64,000 nucleotides of DNA from an uncultured Owenweeksia sp. (GCA_937146805.1 CAKZRR010000032.1:1-64000); one strand, 5' to 3'; positions 21,860 through 31,269 are shown, counted from the stretch's first letter. A program made the numbers and translations. The notes: generated from the sequence alone by a model not told the origin.

Positions 21860-22279
21860 ACGGAGCCAGGAGAATCTGAAAATTTAAAAGCAGGTCAAAT
21901 TGTATCGGCTCGTAAATTAAGAGATGAAAACTCCTTGTTACGTAGGGCTGATAAAACCTTGGTAGAAGCTAGAGACGCGCAGCCAGCAACGGCTAAGCCT
22001 ATCTTACAAGGTATTACAAGAGCCTCGCTTCAAACTAAGTCGTTCATCTCTGCAGCTTCTTTCCAAGAAACTACTAAAGTGTTAAACGAAGCCGCTGTAA
22101 ACGGTAAGCGTGATTACTTAGAAGGCCTAAAAGAAAATGTAATTGTAGGACATAAGATTCCAGCTGGTACGGGATTAAAAACCTACGAAAACATTATTGT
22201 AGGCTCACAAGAGGATTACGACCGATTAAGAGCTAGAGAAGTAGCGACTGAGTTGGAAGAAGAAGACGTAAAAAGCTAG
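21845..22279 (+). CDS. rpoC: DNA-directed RNA polymerase beta' subunit, C-terminal part only (fused in frame to the epimerase)
   Basis: [94 protein letters not shown] is the conserved RpoC C-terminus. Confidence 0.93.
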   Translation, partial: DKKVVTEPGESENLKAGQIVSARKLRDENSLLRRADKTLVEARDAQPATAKPILQGITRASLQTKSFISAASFQETTKVLNEAAVNGKRDYLEGLKENVIVGHKIPAGTGLKTYENIIVGSQEDYDRLRAREVATELEEEDVKS

Positions 22280-22285
22280 AAGAGT

Positions 22286-22609
22286 ATGAGCAACGATGCT
22301 AACAATACCCCTAAAGAAGGACAGTTAAACGTAGAGCTTAGTGAGGAAGTAGCCGAAGGAACCTATTCCAATTTGGCTATTATTAATCACTCGCCTAGTG
22401 AGTTTGTATTGGATTTTATTAAAGTGATGCCGGGGGTACCCAAGGCCAAAGTAAAATCGCGTATTGTGCTAACACCACAACATGCCAAACGATTTTTACG
22501 CGCCTTAACGGACAATGTGGCTCGCTTTGAAGGCCAGCATGGCGAAATTCAAGATGTGGAGCAACCCAATATTCCTTTAAATTTTGGAGGACCTACTGGG
22601 CAGGCTTAG
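22286..22609 (+). CDS. DUF3467 family protein, rpoC-linked in Bacteroidetes
   Basis: YSNLAIINHSPSEFVLDFIKVMPGVPKAKVKSRIVLTPQHAKRFLRALTDNVARFE. Confidence 0.85.
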   Translation: MSNDANNTPKEGQLNVELSEEVAEGTYSNLAIINHSPSEFVLDFIKVMPGVPKAKVKSRIVLTPQHAKRFLRALTDNVARFEGQHGEIQDVEQPNIPLNFGGPTGQA

Positions 22610-22644
22610 TTAAAGAAGCTAGACTTTAGATACTAGACATTAAG

Positions 22645-22679
22645 AACCCTGATTAGCGAAAGCTGGTCAGGGTTTTTTT
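22645..22679 (+). terminator. Terminator, repeat copy 1
   Basis: AACCCTGATTAGC-GAAA-GCTGGTCAGGGTT + TTTTT. Confidence 0.9.
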
Positions 22680-22829
22680 ATTGTGGTTTTTGGCAGCAAA
22701 GTGGGGTTTCATTTTAGGATTTTCATTTCTATTTGGGAATAAGTGTATATTCAAAAATACTGATTGTTAGTAGTTTGTAATAACGGCATGCTATTTAACT
22801 GGATAGAGTTGTAACCAAATTTTATACTT

Positions 22830-23207
22830 ATGAAAAGCAAAGTATTTATTGCTGCTGTGGCAGTATTGGCGTTGGTTTCCTGCGCTAAAAAAGAATCACA
22901 AGTGGGTGCAGGCTCTAATGTGGGTTCTTTCTCCGAAATTAAAACGCCAATGGGTTTTGATTTTTCGAGTACCCAAACTATTACTGTACAACTACCCAAG
23001 CACGAAGGAGTAGCTCCTGGCACTAGATCGATTATTACGATTGAAGATGCGGAAGGCAATGCCCTTTTAAAGTACAATGCAGATCTTTCTCAAGAGACAA
23101 CCTTACCACTGGAATTACCAGCCACTACAGATGAGCTGTTTTATACCAGTACTTCGGGTTTAAGAGAAACGATTAAAATTTCGAACAAAATAGCCACCTT
23201 TAAATAA
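22830..23207 (+). CDS. Small lipoprotein, module copy 1
   Basis: MKSKVFIAAVAVLALVSCAKKESQVGAGSNVGSF; lipobox LVSC; paralogous to 24848..25231. Confidence 0.8.
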   Translation: MKSKVFIAAVAVLALVSCAKKESQVGAGSNVGSFSEIKTPMGFDFSSTQTITVQLPKHEGVAPGTRSIITIEDAEGNALLKYNADLSQETTLPLELPATTDELFYTSTSGLRETIKISNKIATFK

Positions 23208-23215
23208 AACCTAAC

Positions 23216-24622
23216 ATGAAAAATACAGTTAAACTTTTTGCAGTTGTGCTCCTATTTTCATTAGGATACACAACTAAGGCGCAATTTCATCACGATTTCT
23301 CTCTAAGCAGTACTATCGAAGACTATAGTTCTAATTGGTATTCAGACGATGCGGGGTGTTTTTTACGATCTATTAAGAATGGCGCGGATCATATTTATTA
23401 CTATGATTTAAGCGTGGATGGTGTGAGGAACGCGGGAAGCTCACTAGTTGTTCGTACTCCAGTAATGAGTTTCAATGGTAACTTTGATATTACTATTGAA
23501 TACACATTTGCGTCCTCAAGTTCTTTCACAGTTTGGACAAACTTTGCGGTGCCCCCGGGGCCATCAAGTTGGACGAATGGTGATTATACGTATAATGTTC
23601 CTGGTACTAATGGCGCTAGGTCATCCTATACAATTAGGTCCAGTTCACTTACAGGAAGTTATCGTCCTTTAATTCAGTGTTTACAAGCAGGTGTTATTAT
23701 TCACTCTATAACCATTACTAATGTAGTTTACGCACCGGGTCCTGGTTGTTCAGTAACCAATGGCGGTGGCTGTACGGATAGTGATACCGATGGAGTATGT
23801 GATGATGCGGATGATTTTCCAAATGATCCAGACAAAGCCTTTAGCGCTGTAATGCCACAAAAGAACTGGATGTATGAAGATTTATATCCTAATTACGGAG
23901 ATTTTGATTTTAACGATTTGGTAGTATCATCAGAAAGAGAAGTGATTACCGATGCCGATAACATTTTACGTGTGTTAAAGGTAAAAGCCACTGTATCTGC
24001 TGCTGGTGCTGCCATTAGCCAAGGTTGGGCCTTAGAGCTTAAAGGCATTAGCCCAAGCGATGTACTAAGTGTAAACGGTAACAGCCTTACGGAAGGTGTA
24101 TTGGTTATGGGTGCCAACGGTACTGAGAATGGCCAAACCAATGCCGTAATCCCGATGTTTGATAATTTCAAAACGATAAGTAACAACAACGGAAGCCAGT
24201 TTTTAAACACGGTTAAAACCGATGCGATGGGTACCAGTACACCAGTTGAAGTAGTAATTGAGTTTGCTAAGGGAAGTGAGTTAGGTCGCGAAGATTTGGA
24301 CTTTAACTTCTTCTCTTTTAGAACGAATGACCGTGGTCATGAGATACATGAAATGGGCTTTACCCCAACCGATTTAGCCAACAATGCTTTATTTGGTACG
24401 GGTAAAGATGCTACCGATTTAAACAATGGTGCTTCTTATGTATCAGTAGATGGTTTTCCATGGGCTATTTCAAGTATGGGAGGTGATTATGCTATCGAAA
24501 AAGTAGACATGGTACAGGGCTTTTTAAAGTTTGCGGCTTGGGCTCAAAGTGGAGGTGTATCTTTTCAAGATTGGCACACCAACATGAGTGGTACCTACCG
24601 TAATGCGGCTAATATTTATTAG
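23216..24622 (+). CDS. LruC domain-containing secreted protein, copy 1
   Basis: DSDTDGVCDDADDFPNDPDKAF (TSP3-like Ca-binding); NWMYEDLYPNYGDFDFNDLVV (LruC domain). Confidence 0.85.
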   Translation: MKNTVKLFAVVLLFSLGYTTKAQFHHDFSLSSTIEDYSSNWYSDDAGCFLRSIKNGADHIYYYDLSVDGVRNAGSSLVVRTPVMSFNGNFDITIEYTFASSSSFTVWTNFAVPPGPSSWTNGDYTYNVPGTNGARSSYTIRSSSLTGSYRPLIQCLQAGVIIHSITITNVVYAPGPGCSVTNGGGCTDSDTDGVCDDADDFPNDPDKAFSAVMPQKNWMYEDLYPNYGDFDFNDLVVSSEREVITDADNILRVLKVKATVSAAGAAISQGWALELKGISPSDVLSVNGNSLTEGVLVMGANGTENGQTNAVIPMFDNFKTISNNNGSQFLNTVKTDAMGTSTPVEVVIEFAKGSELGREDLDFNFFSFRTNDRGHEIHEMGFTPTDLANNALFGTGKDATDLNNGASYVSVDGFPWAISSMGGDYAIEKVDMVQGFLKFAAWAQSGGVSFQDWHTNMSGTYRNAANIY

Positions 24623-24664
24623 TACTAGATATTAGAAGCTAGACTTTAGATACTAGACATTAAG

Positions 24665-24700
24665 AACCCTGATTGGCGAAAGTTGGTCAGGGTTTTTTTT
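24665..24700 (+). terminator. Terminator, repeat copy 2
   Basis: AACCCTGATTGGC-GAAA-GTTGGTCAGGGTT + T-tract. Confidence 0.9.
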
Positions 24701-24847
24701 GTGGATTTCAGCCTCAAAGTGAGGTTTCATTTTAGGATATTTATTTCTGTTTGGGAATACTTCCTATATTAAAAATACTGATAATGAATGTCTTATGTGA
24801 ATGGCACGTTATTTAGCCTAGTACGGATGTATACAAATTTCTTACTC

Positions 24848-25231
24848 ATGAAAACCAAATTATTTATTGCGGTATTTGCCGTGTTAGCTTTATCATCTTG
24901 CGCTAAAAAAGAATCGCAAGTGGGCGCAGGTTCCCATGTAGATTCTTTTACCGAAATTAAAACGCCAGCAGGCTTTAATTTTTCGAGTACTCAGACCATC
25001 ATTTTTAAGGTGCCGGCCATTCCAAATATGCCGCCTAAAGCGATGTCTTTAGTTACTATTGAAAATGCCAAGGGGATAACACTTTTAAAGTACAATGTAG
25101 ATTTAGCTATAGGTTTAGAAATGCCTTTAACGATAACAGCGGGTACTAAAGAGTTATTTTTAGTACGTGCAGATGGCAGTAAACAAGCTTTGGAAATTTC
25201 AGGAAATGAACTAACGCTAAACTCTATTTAA
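24848..25231 (+). CDS. Small lipoprotein, module copy 2
   Basis: MKTKLFIAVFAVLALSSCAKKESQVGAGSHVDSFTEIKTPAGFNFSSTQT; start placed at ATG 24848 rather than 24788. Confidence 0.8.
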   Translation: MKTKLFIAVFAVLALSSCAKKESQVGAGSHVDSFTEIKTPAGFNFSSTQTIIFKVPAIPNMPPKAMSLVTIENAKGITLLKYNVDLAIGLEMPLTITAGTKELFLVRADGSKQALEISGNELTLNSI

Positions 25232-25232
25232 G

Positions 25233-26636
25233 ATGAAAAGTTTAAAATTAATTTTAAGTGCGGTTTTGGCGATTAGTTTAGGCGCTGAAACCAATGGGCA
25301 GTTTAGTGATGACTTTAGTACACCGACTTCCTTTGTGAATTTTACGCCACCTTACATTTCAACGCATGCGGGTTGTTATCAACGTATTGGGCAGAATAGG
25401 TTTGGTGTTTACGATGCTAACACACAGGCATTTGTGGCCTCAAGTAATTTATACCTTATGACGCCAGTTGTAGATTTTAAACCTAATTGGACGGTTGAAT
25501 TAGACATTAGCGCAGCCAGTTACCCCTATTCTGATATTTTCACGTTTTACATTATTAGTCCTCAAGGCGGCTTTATTGATATTCCGGTTAGTGTTAATAT
25601 TACCAGAAGAGATACTATTGTAATAACAGATCAAATGTTTACGTCTGCTAATAGAGCGTATCGAGGCATGGGAAGACCCTATTTAGCCCTTTTACGAGGG
25701 CCTGTAGCTTTACATACTCTTGATATGAGTAATGTCATCTATTCTCCAGGGCCTAATTGCACGGTAGTTAGTACTGGGGGAGGCTGTGCCGATGCTGATG
25801 CTGATGGGGCCTGTGACGATGTAGATGATTATCCGAATGATCCAGACAAAGCGTACAGCTCTATGCTACCGCAAATGAACTGGATGTATGAGGATTTATA
25901 TCCTAACTACGGAGATTTTGATTTTAATGATATGGTAATTTCATCTGAAAGAGAAATGATTACGGATGCGGATAACATTTTACGTGTATTAAAGGTAAAA
26001 GCCACTGTGTCTGCTGCGGGTGCTGCCATTAGCCAAGGTTGGGCCTTAGAGCTTAAAGGTATTAGCGCTAGCGATGTACTAAGTGTAAACGGTAACAGCC
26101 TTACTGAGGGTGTACTAACTATGAACGCCAATGGTACCGAGAATGGTCAAACCAATGCAGTAATCCCGATGTTTGATAATTTCAAAACGATAAGTAACAA
26201 CAACGGAAGCCAGTTTTTAAACACGGTTAAAGCTGATGCCATTGGTAGCAGTACTCCTTTAGAAGTAGTGATTGAGTTTTCTAAAAACAGCGATTTATCT
26301 GTAAGAGATTTAGATTATAACTTCTTTTCTTTTAGAACAAACGATCGTGGTCATGAGATACATGAAATGGGCTTTACGCCAACCGATTTAGCCAACAATG
26401 CTTTGTTTGGCACGGGTAAAGATGCTACCGATTTAAACAACGGAGCATCGTATGTATCAGTAGATGGTTTTCCATGGGCTATTTCAAGTATGGGAGGTGA
26501 TTATGCTATCGAAAAAGTAGATATGGTACAAGCCTTTTTAAAGTTTGCGGCTTGGGCTCAAAGTGGCGGTGTTTCTTTTCAAGATTGGCACACCAACATG
26601 AGTGCTACCTACCGTAATGCGGCTAATATTTATTAG
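25233..26636 (+). CDS. LruC domain-containing secreted protein, copy 2
   Basis: DADADGACDDVDDYPNDPDKAYSSMLPQMNWMYEDLYPNYGDFDFNDMVIS; C-terminal half nearly identical to copy 1. Confidence 0.85.
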   Translation: MKSLKLILSAVLAISLGAETNGQFSDDFSTPTSFVNFTPPYISTHAGCYQRIGQNRFGVYDANTQAFVASSNLYLMTPVVDFKPNWTVELDISAASYPYSDIFTFYIISPQGGFIDIPVSVNITRRDTIVITDQMFTSANRAYRGMGRPYLALLRGPVALHTLDMSNVIYSPGPNCTVVSTGGGCADADADGACDDVDDYPNDPDKAYSSMLPQMNWMYEDLYPNYGDFDFNDMVISSEREMITDADNILRVLKVKATVSAAGAAISQGWALELKGISASDVLSVNGNSLTEGVLTMNANGTENGQTNAVIPMFDNFKTISNNNGSQFLNTVKADAIGSSTPLEVVIEFSKNSDLSVRDLDYNFFSFRTNDRGHEIHEMGFTPTDLANNALFGTGKDATDLNNGASYVSVDGFPWAISSMGGDYAIEKVDMVQAFLKFAAWAQSGGVSFQDWHTNMSATYRNAANIY

Positions 26637-26658
26637 TAGCTAGACTTTAGACATTAAG

Positions 26659-26693
26659 AACCCTGATTGGCGAAAGCGGATCAGGGTTTTTTT
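26659..26693 (+). terminator. Terminator, repeat copy 3
   Basis: AACCCTGATTGGC-GAAA-GCGGATCAGGGTT + T-tract. Confidence 0.88.
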
Positions 26694-26886
26694 GTGGTTT
26701 TTGGTATCGCAGGCTTTTGCTGAGATATTTTAATCGCAGTTTAGTGAAAACCTAGATTAAGTTGATTAAAGAAGACTTTTAGTGTTAATCGTTATATTTA
26801 AAGGTTTTAAAATAAGCTAAATACTCAAATACAAACCGTATTCAATTTAGGATATTTTTACACATTAAAACTAAAAATGGCTAAAA

Positions 26887-27381
26887 ATGGAGAACTTCAA
26901 TTGGACATCCTTTACCAAGAAAGTACCGATAAAATCAACTGTTTCGGAGCTATACAAAGCATGGACAGTTCCTAAAGAGATAGAGAAATGGTTTTTAAGC
27001 GAAGCACTTTATAAGCGAGCTAATGGGGAGGTGATTGCCAGTAATGAAAGTATTGCGGCAAACGACCGATATGAATGGTCTTGGTTTTTATACGAGACTA
27101 TAGAAAAGGGGAAAGTGCTAGAAGCCAATGGGGTAGATTGCTTGAAATTTACCTTTGCCGGAGATTGTATCGTAACTATTAGCCTTACCCAAAAGGAGGA
27201 GACAGTGATTGTAAGCCTCACGCAAAGTAATATTCCAACCGATAATCAATCGAAGAGAGGTATTAGAATTGGCTGTGATTCGGGTTGGTCCTTTTTTCTA
27301 GTTAACTTAAAATCGGTGTACGAGGGAGGCTTGGATTTACGGAATAAGGATGAAAGTTTAACGGGTATGTTAAACGACTAA
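26887..27381 (+). CDS. SRPBCC/AHSA1-like domain protein
   Basis: FTKKVPIKSTVSELYKAWTVPKEIEKWFL...GWSFFLVNLKSVYEGG. Confidence 0.75.
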   Translation: MENFNWTSFTKKVPIKSTVSELYKAWTVPKEIEKWFLSEALYKRANGEVIASNESIAANDRYEWSWFLYETIEKGKVLEANGVDCLKFTFAGDCIVTISLTQKEETVIVSLTQSNIPTDNQSKRGIRIGCDSGWSFFLVNLKSVYEGGLDLRNKDESLTGMLND

Positions 27382-27401
27382 GCACTTGCCCCAAATTAGA
27401 A

Positions 27402-28316
27402 CTAATCGCGCTCAACCACCAGTTTCTTAAAAACAACGTCTCCATTTTTAGAAGTGATTTTTAGGTTAAAGAACCCTGCGGGTAATTGGCTAATATCAAT
27501 ACGCTCTCCTTTAAACACGGTGATTTGATCAACGATTAACCCAGAGGAATTAATTATTTGAATGTGCTGAATTTGATTTAGAAAGCTGGTTTTTATTTCC
27601 ACGAAAGTGGAAGCAGGGTTAGGGAAAATGGATAATTGAATGTGATTGGTTTCTGGAGTACCAATGCCGTCACAAATGGAGTAACTGGGGTTTTGATACA
27701 ACTGTGTGCCAGAAGAGTCGAGTATGCAAATGACTTTAAGGTAAGGCCAATCAGAGTGGCATACTGCCGGAAGAATGGTTTCCATTCCAGCGCCCTGCAA
27801 ATTTCCTAATCCTTCAATCCAACTAAAGGGCACTTTTTTAGGGTTTCCACTCCAATCATGTTTAACATAAGCGGTAAAAAAGTACTCCGTTCTTGCTGTG
27901 TTTAGATTCGTGAAAATCGCTGTACTATCCAATGTATAGTAACCCGTATCTGTATTGCAACCAAAGGCAGCAGAATCGCCAACGGTTAAACCAAGGTTTA
28001 AGAATACGGAATCGCCAAAATTGGCACCACCGTTGGGATATTAATAGGTTAATGATGGCGCGGAAGTATCTTCATAAACGATGGCATCCAGTCGTTCGAA
28101 TTGCCCCTTATTATCCACGGTTACTAACTTTTTCATGATTGTACCTTTAAACAAAGTATCACCGTTAAATTCTTGATAATACATTCTGTGCAAAGGATTT
28201 AGCATGTTTGGATGCAGGTACTGGTTCCAACGCCTACCTTCTACAGCTGTTGGTTGGTATTGGGCGCTGCTAATAAAAACGAAAAAGAAGAATAGAGAGG
28301 ATAATACTGTTTTCAT
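27402..28316 (-). pseudogene. T9SS type A sorting-domain secreted protein interrupted by one in-frame TAA
   Basis: ORFs 28316..28041 (signal peptide) and 27932..27402 (FPNPASTFVEIKT...GFFNLKITSKNGDVVFKKLVV sorting domain) share a frame; only TAA at 28043-28041 separates SAPSLTY*YPNGGANFGDSVFLNLG. Confidence 0.85.
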
Positions 28317-28455
28317 AATGAGGGACTTAAAAAGGGCTTTTCAAAAGTAAGGGAAATAGTCCAATGTTGTGAGTTGATGTAAAAATGGACTGAAACAAAG
28401 TACATAAGCTGATAACCATCATATTTTGAAAAGATGGGGCGCTTTACTTTTGAGT

Positions 28456-29460
28456 ATGTCAAAAATTACAAGAAAGCTGAAAAGCTACGCTGCCGATAAA
28501 CCCGCCCTTTGGAGTAGCCTTAAAAAGGCGCAGGAGTGGAAATACGATATTGATTACCACACTTACTACGGCAAGCTGGGAACCCAAACGGCCTCTACCA
28601 CCGAAATTAATGTAGAGTTTTGTTCTAACTGTAATTTGCGTTGCTCCTTTTGTGCGCTCGATCATAGCAAACCCAAGAGCTACATGTCGGTGGCAGTGCT
28701 CAACCGGATTTTTGAATGCCTATTGGCGGATGTCCGTTTTAAGCGCGTAAATACCATTAACCTACACAACGGGGGCGAAACGTTAATGCATCCCGAAAGG
28801 ATGAAATTATTTAAACGTATAGCCCACTACCGCAACCTATTTGCCGCTGTGGGACAACCGTTTCCAAAAATAGTATTGCTTACCAATGGCATGCTTTTGC
28901 GTACAAAGCTGGCAGAAGAGTTAATCTCTTTAAAGGTGTTGGATGAAGTTGGCTTTAGCTTAGATGGTGGTTCGCCAGAAGCTTTTGAAGCCTTAAGAGT
29001 AAATGCTAAGTGGGAACGTTTTGCAGATAACGTACGAAACGTAATCGCCTTAAAAAAGGAAATAGATCCTCAATTAAAAACCTTTGGCATTAGTATTATC
29101 CCCAAACCACATCCGCTAAATAATACTTGGATGGATCCCGATTTTAAAGCCGTTACCGAGCTATTAGATTCGGTGGAATATAGAAGACTGCACGATTGGG
29201 GCGGACAAGTGGACATTGGCAGCAAAAGCGTTGTAAACAAAAAGGGCTGCTCCATGCTTATGCGGCAAATGGTGGTGCTACCAAATGGTGATGTAAGCGT
29301 GTGTTGTAACGATTTAAACAGCCAAGGTGTAGTGGGTAATATCTTAGAGGAAGAACTGTATGCTATTTACAAAGGAGAGCAACGCTTGCGATATGTACGT
29401 TTGTTAAAACAAGGCAGAAAAAGCGAGTTAGAGCTTTGCAAAAACTGTGTGAGCTTTTAG
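28456..29460 (+). CDS. Radical SAM protein with SPASM-like C-terminal cysteines
   Basis: CNLRCSFC (CxxxCxxC); C-terminal CSMLMRQMVVLPNGDVSVCCND...LCKNC. Confidence 0.88.
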   Translation: MSKITRKLKSYAADKPALWSSLKKAQEWKYDIDYHTYYGKLGTQTASTTEINVEFCSNCNLRCSFCALDHSKPKSYMSVAVLNRIFECLLADVRFKRVNTINLHNGGETLMHPERMKLFKRIAHYRNLFAAVGQPFPKIVLLTNGMLLRTKLAEELISLKVLDEVGFSLDGGSPEAFEALRVNAKWERFADNVRNVIALKKEIDPQLKTFGISIIPKPHPLNNTWMDPDFKAVTELLDSVEYRRLHDWGGQVDIGSKSVVNKKGCSMLMRQMVVLPNGDVSVCCNDLNSQGVVGNILEEELYAIYKGEQRLRYVRLLKQGRKSELELCKNCVSF

Positions 29461-29484
29461 TAAGAGGTAGATTTTTAAAATAGT

Positions 29485-29515
29485 AAATCACTTTTGGTAG
29501 CGCCAAAAGTGATTT
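29485..29515. terminator. Bidirectional terminator-like hairpin
   Basis: AAATCACTTTTGG-TAGCG-CCAAAAGTGATTT between convergent genes. Confidence 0.75.
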
Positions 29516-29570
29516 AGGTTAGCCTCTAAATATCTAAAATAAGGCTGTTATTTAAAAGCTGAATACTGAG

Positions 29571-30863
29571 CTAATCTTTGGGATTAGGAGGCATTTTTAG
29601 GCTAATAGGCACCACCATTTTCATGGATACTTCTTTTCCATCCTTTTTAGCTGGGCTCATTTCGGGTAATCCTTTTAGTAATTGAGCCGCGTAATTATTG
29701 GTTTCTTCTGCAGCCGTTTGTTTTTCAGCATCTTCAAAAACTAGGCCTCTGGCTATCGAGCTTTCGCTTACCACACCTTTCTCATTAATCACAAATTCCA
29801 CATAAATTTTACCCTCCAAGCCTAATTCATAGGCATTATCTGGATATCTAAAATTTTTGGAGATATAGGTCATCACACCTATTTGAAAGCACTTTTGTTG
29901 TTCTTCCATAGAGGCACTGGCTTCACAGTTTTCAAACAGCGGTAGCTGATCTACGGTATTCATATCTAGCGCCTTGAGAGCCTTCTCCATTTCGGCCGTT
30001 TGATTTTCGGTTTTATTACAGGCAAACAGTGTAATAAAAGTAAGTAGGGGTACCAAGGCTAGGTATCGCCACTTACCTTTGGTAGTTGATTTTTCTTTGT
30101 AAATCATTTCGATTCTTGTTTTAATTAAACTTGAGTTAAAAAAAGGGCTGGCAGTACCCATGGCCGTGGGAAAGGGGTTAACCTTACTGCCAAATGCACT
30201 GCTCAAAAGGAGCAGGGCATAGGCTTCGCGCGAAGTATTTTTAAGAGCTTGATCATCGGCCTGGCACTCGTGCGTTTGCTTGAGCTCTTTGGCCAATAAG
30301 TGTATAAAGGGATTAAACCAAGCAAGGCTGCTAAGTAGGCTATAAAACAGGTTATCCCAGCCGTGCTTTTGTTGTACATGTATTTTTTCGTGGGCAATAA
30401 TTACCGAAAGCTCTTTGGTGTTTTTAAGGCTGTTTGGTAAAATGATATGTTTAAAAAAAGTGAAAGGGCTATCGGTTGCCGCTGAGTACCAAACGCCATT
30501 TTCAAAGCTGGATTTTTTAAGAATTTGAAAACCTCTGTATAGGCTGTGGATCATGGCACTCAATAGTATTGAGGTAATCCCTCCATAAACAAGTAGCCCA
30601 ATGGATAGGTAACCCTGCGATGCACTAGGGTTGGCTGTTGCTTGTGGTGTTAAAACCACCTCAAGTAAGGGTAGTTGATTTAGGGGCATGGCCAAAGGGG
30701 TGCTAAACATGGGCGCCACTAAAGGTATACAGGCCGCTATGGCGGGAATAGCTAATAAAACAACTCTATTGGCTTGGTAAAAGCTAAGCTTACTCAACAA
30801 GTGGCGATAGGCCAAGTACAGTAAACCCGAGTAAACTACAAACTGAATAATAAATGAACTCAT
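29571..30863 (-). CDS. BlaR1/M56 family metallopeptidase with C-terminal TonB-like domain
   Basis: SVIIAHEKIHVQQKHGWDNLFY (HEKIH zinc motif), ELKQTHECQADDQAL; C-terminal GLEGKIYVEFVINEKGVV TonB-like. Confidence 0.9.
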   Translation of the reverse strand: MSSFIIQFVVYSGLLYLAYRHLLSKLSFYQANRVVLLAIPAIAACIPLVAPMFSTPLAMPLNQLPLLEVVLTPQATANPSASQGYLSIGLLVYGGITSILLSAMIHSLYRGFQILKKSSFENGVWYSAATDSPFTFFKHIILPNSLKNTKELSVIIAHEKIHVQQKHGWDNLFYSLLSSLAWFNPFIHLLAKELKQTHECQADDQALKNTSREAYALLLLSSAFGSKVNPFPTAMGTASPFFNSSLIKTRIEMIYKEKSTTKGKWRYLALVPLLTFITLFACNKTENQTAEMEKALKALDMNTVDQLPLFENCEASASMEEQQKCFQIGVMTYISKNFRYPDNAYELGLEGKIYVEFVINEKGVVSESSIARGLVFEDAEKQTAAEETNNYAAQLLKGLPEMSPAKKDGKEVSMKMVVPISLKMPPNPKD

Positions 30864-31240
30864 GATTGATCTTTTTTATCCTTAATAAGTTCCAAAATAC
30901 TATCCAGCTCGTTGCTATCCAGTTGTTTTTTAGCCACAAAAAACGAAACCATTTTACTAAAGGAACCTTCAAAGTACCCCGTCATGAGTTTCTCCATTTT
31001 AAACTTACTGTAGCCTTCTTTACTAATTAAAGGAAAGTATTGGTGTGATTTCCCCATGCTTTTATGATCTACCAAACCTTTATCTTGCAGTATGCGCACA
31101 ATGGTAGAAACGGTATTGTAGGCGGGTTTTACACCATTGGCATTCTTAGGCATTTGAGCAACAATATCTTTTACAAAGGCATTTTTTAAGTTCCATAAAA
31201 CCTGCATTACCTCCTCTTCAGCTTTGGTCAATTCTTTCAT
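30860..31240 (-). CDS. BlaI/MecI/CopY family transcriptional regulator
   Basis: LTKAEEEVMQVLWNLKNAFVKDIVAQMP...AYNTVSTIVRILQDKGLVDHK; 4-bp overlap with the M56 gene. Confidence 0.92.
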   Translation of the reverse strand: MKELTKAEEEVMQVLWNLKNAFVKDIVAQMPKNANGVKPAYNTVSTIVRILQDKGLVDHKSMGKSHQYFPLISKEGYSKFKMEKLMTGYFEGSFSKMVSFFVAKKQLDSNELDSILELIKDKKDQS

Positions 31241-31269
31241 TTGCGCATTTATTTTTCATTATTGAAATA

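Larger units (their letters stand above)
22612..26693 (+). repeat. Tandem duplication (lipoprotein + LruC gene), flanked and separated by three copies of the same terminator block
   Basis: GAAGCTAGACTTTAGATACTAGACATTAAGAACCCTGATT.. occurs at about 22,616 and 24,640; a shortened version is at about 26,637; both protein pairs are paralogous. Confidence 0.88.

Noticed and set aside
21185-22279. Novel 364-aa epimerase-RpoC fusion protein
   Set aside because: Both halves are truncated at the same point, and most of an essential rpoC is missing. A chimera is far more likely than a new fusion.
22612-26693. CRISPR-like array from the three repeat blocks
   Set aside because: The repeats are terminator/intergenic blocks separated by about 2 kb of coding sequence, not short regularly spaced units; no cas genes seen.
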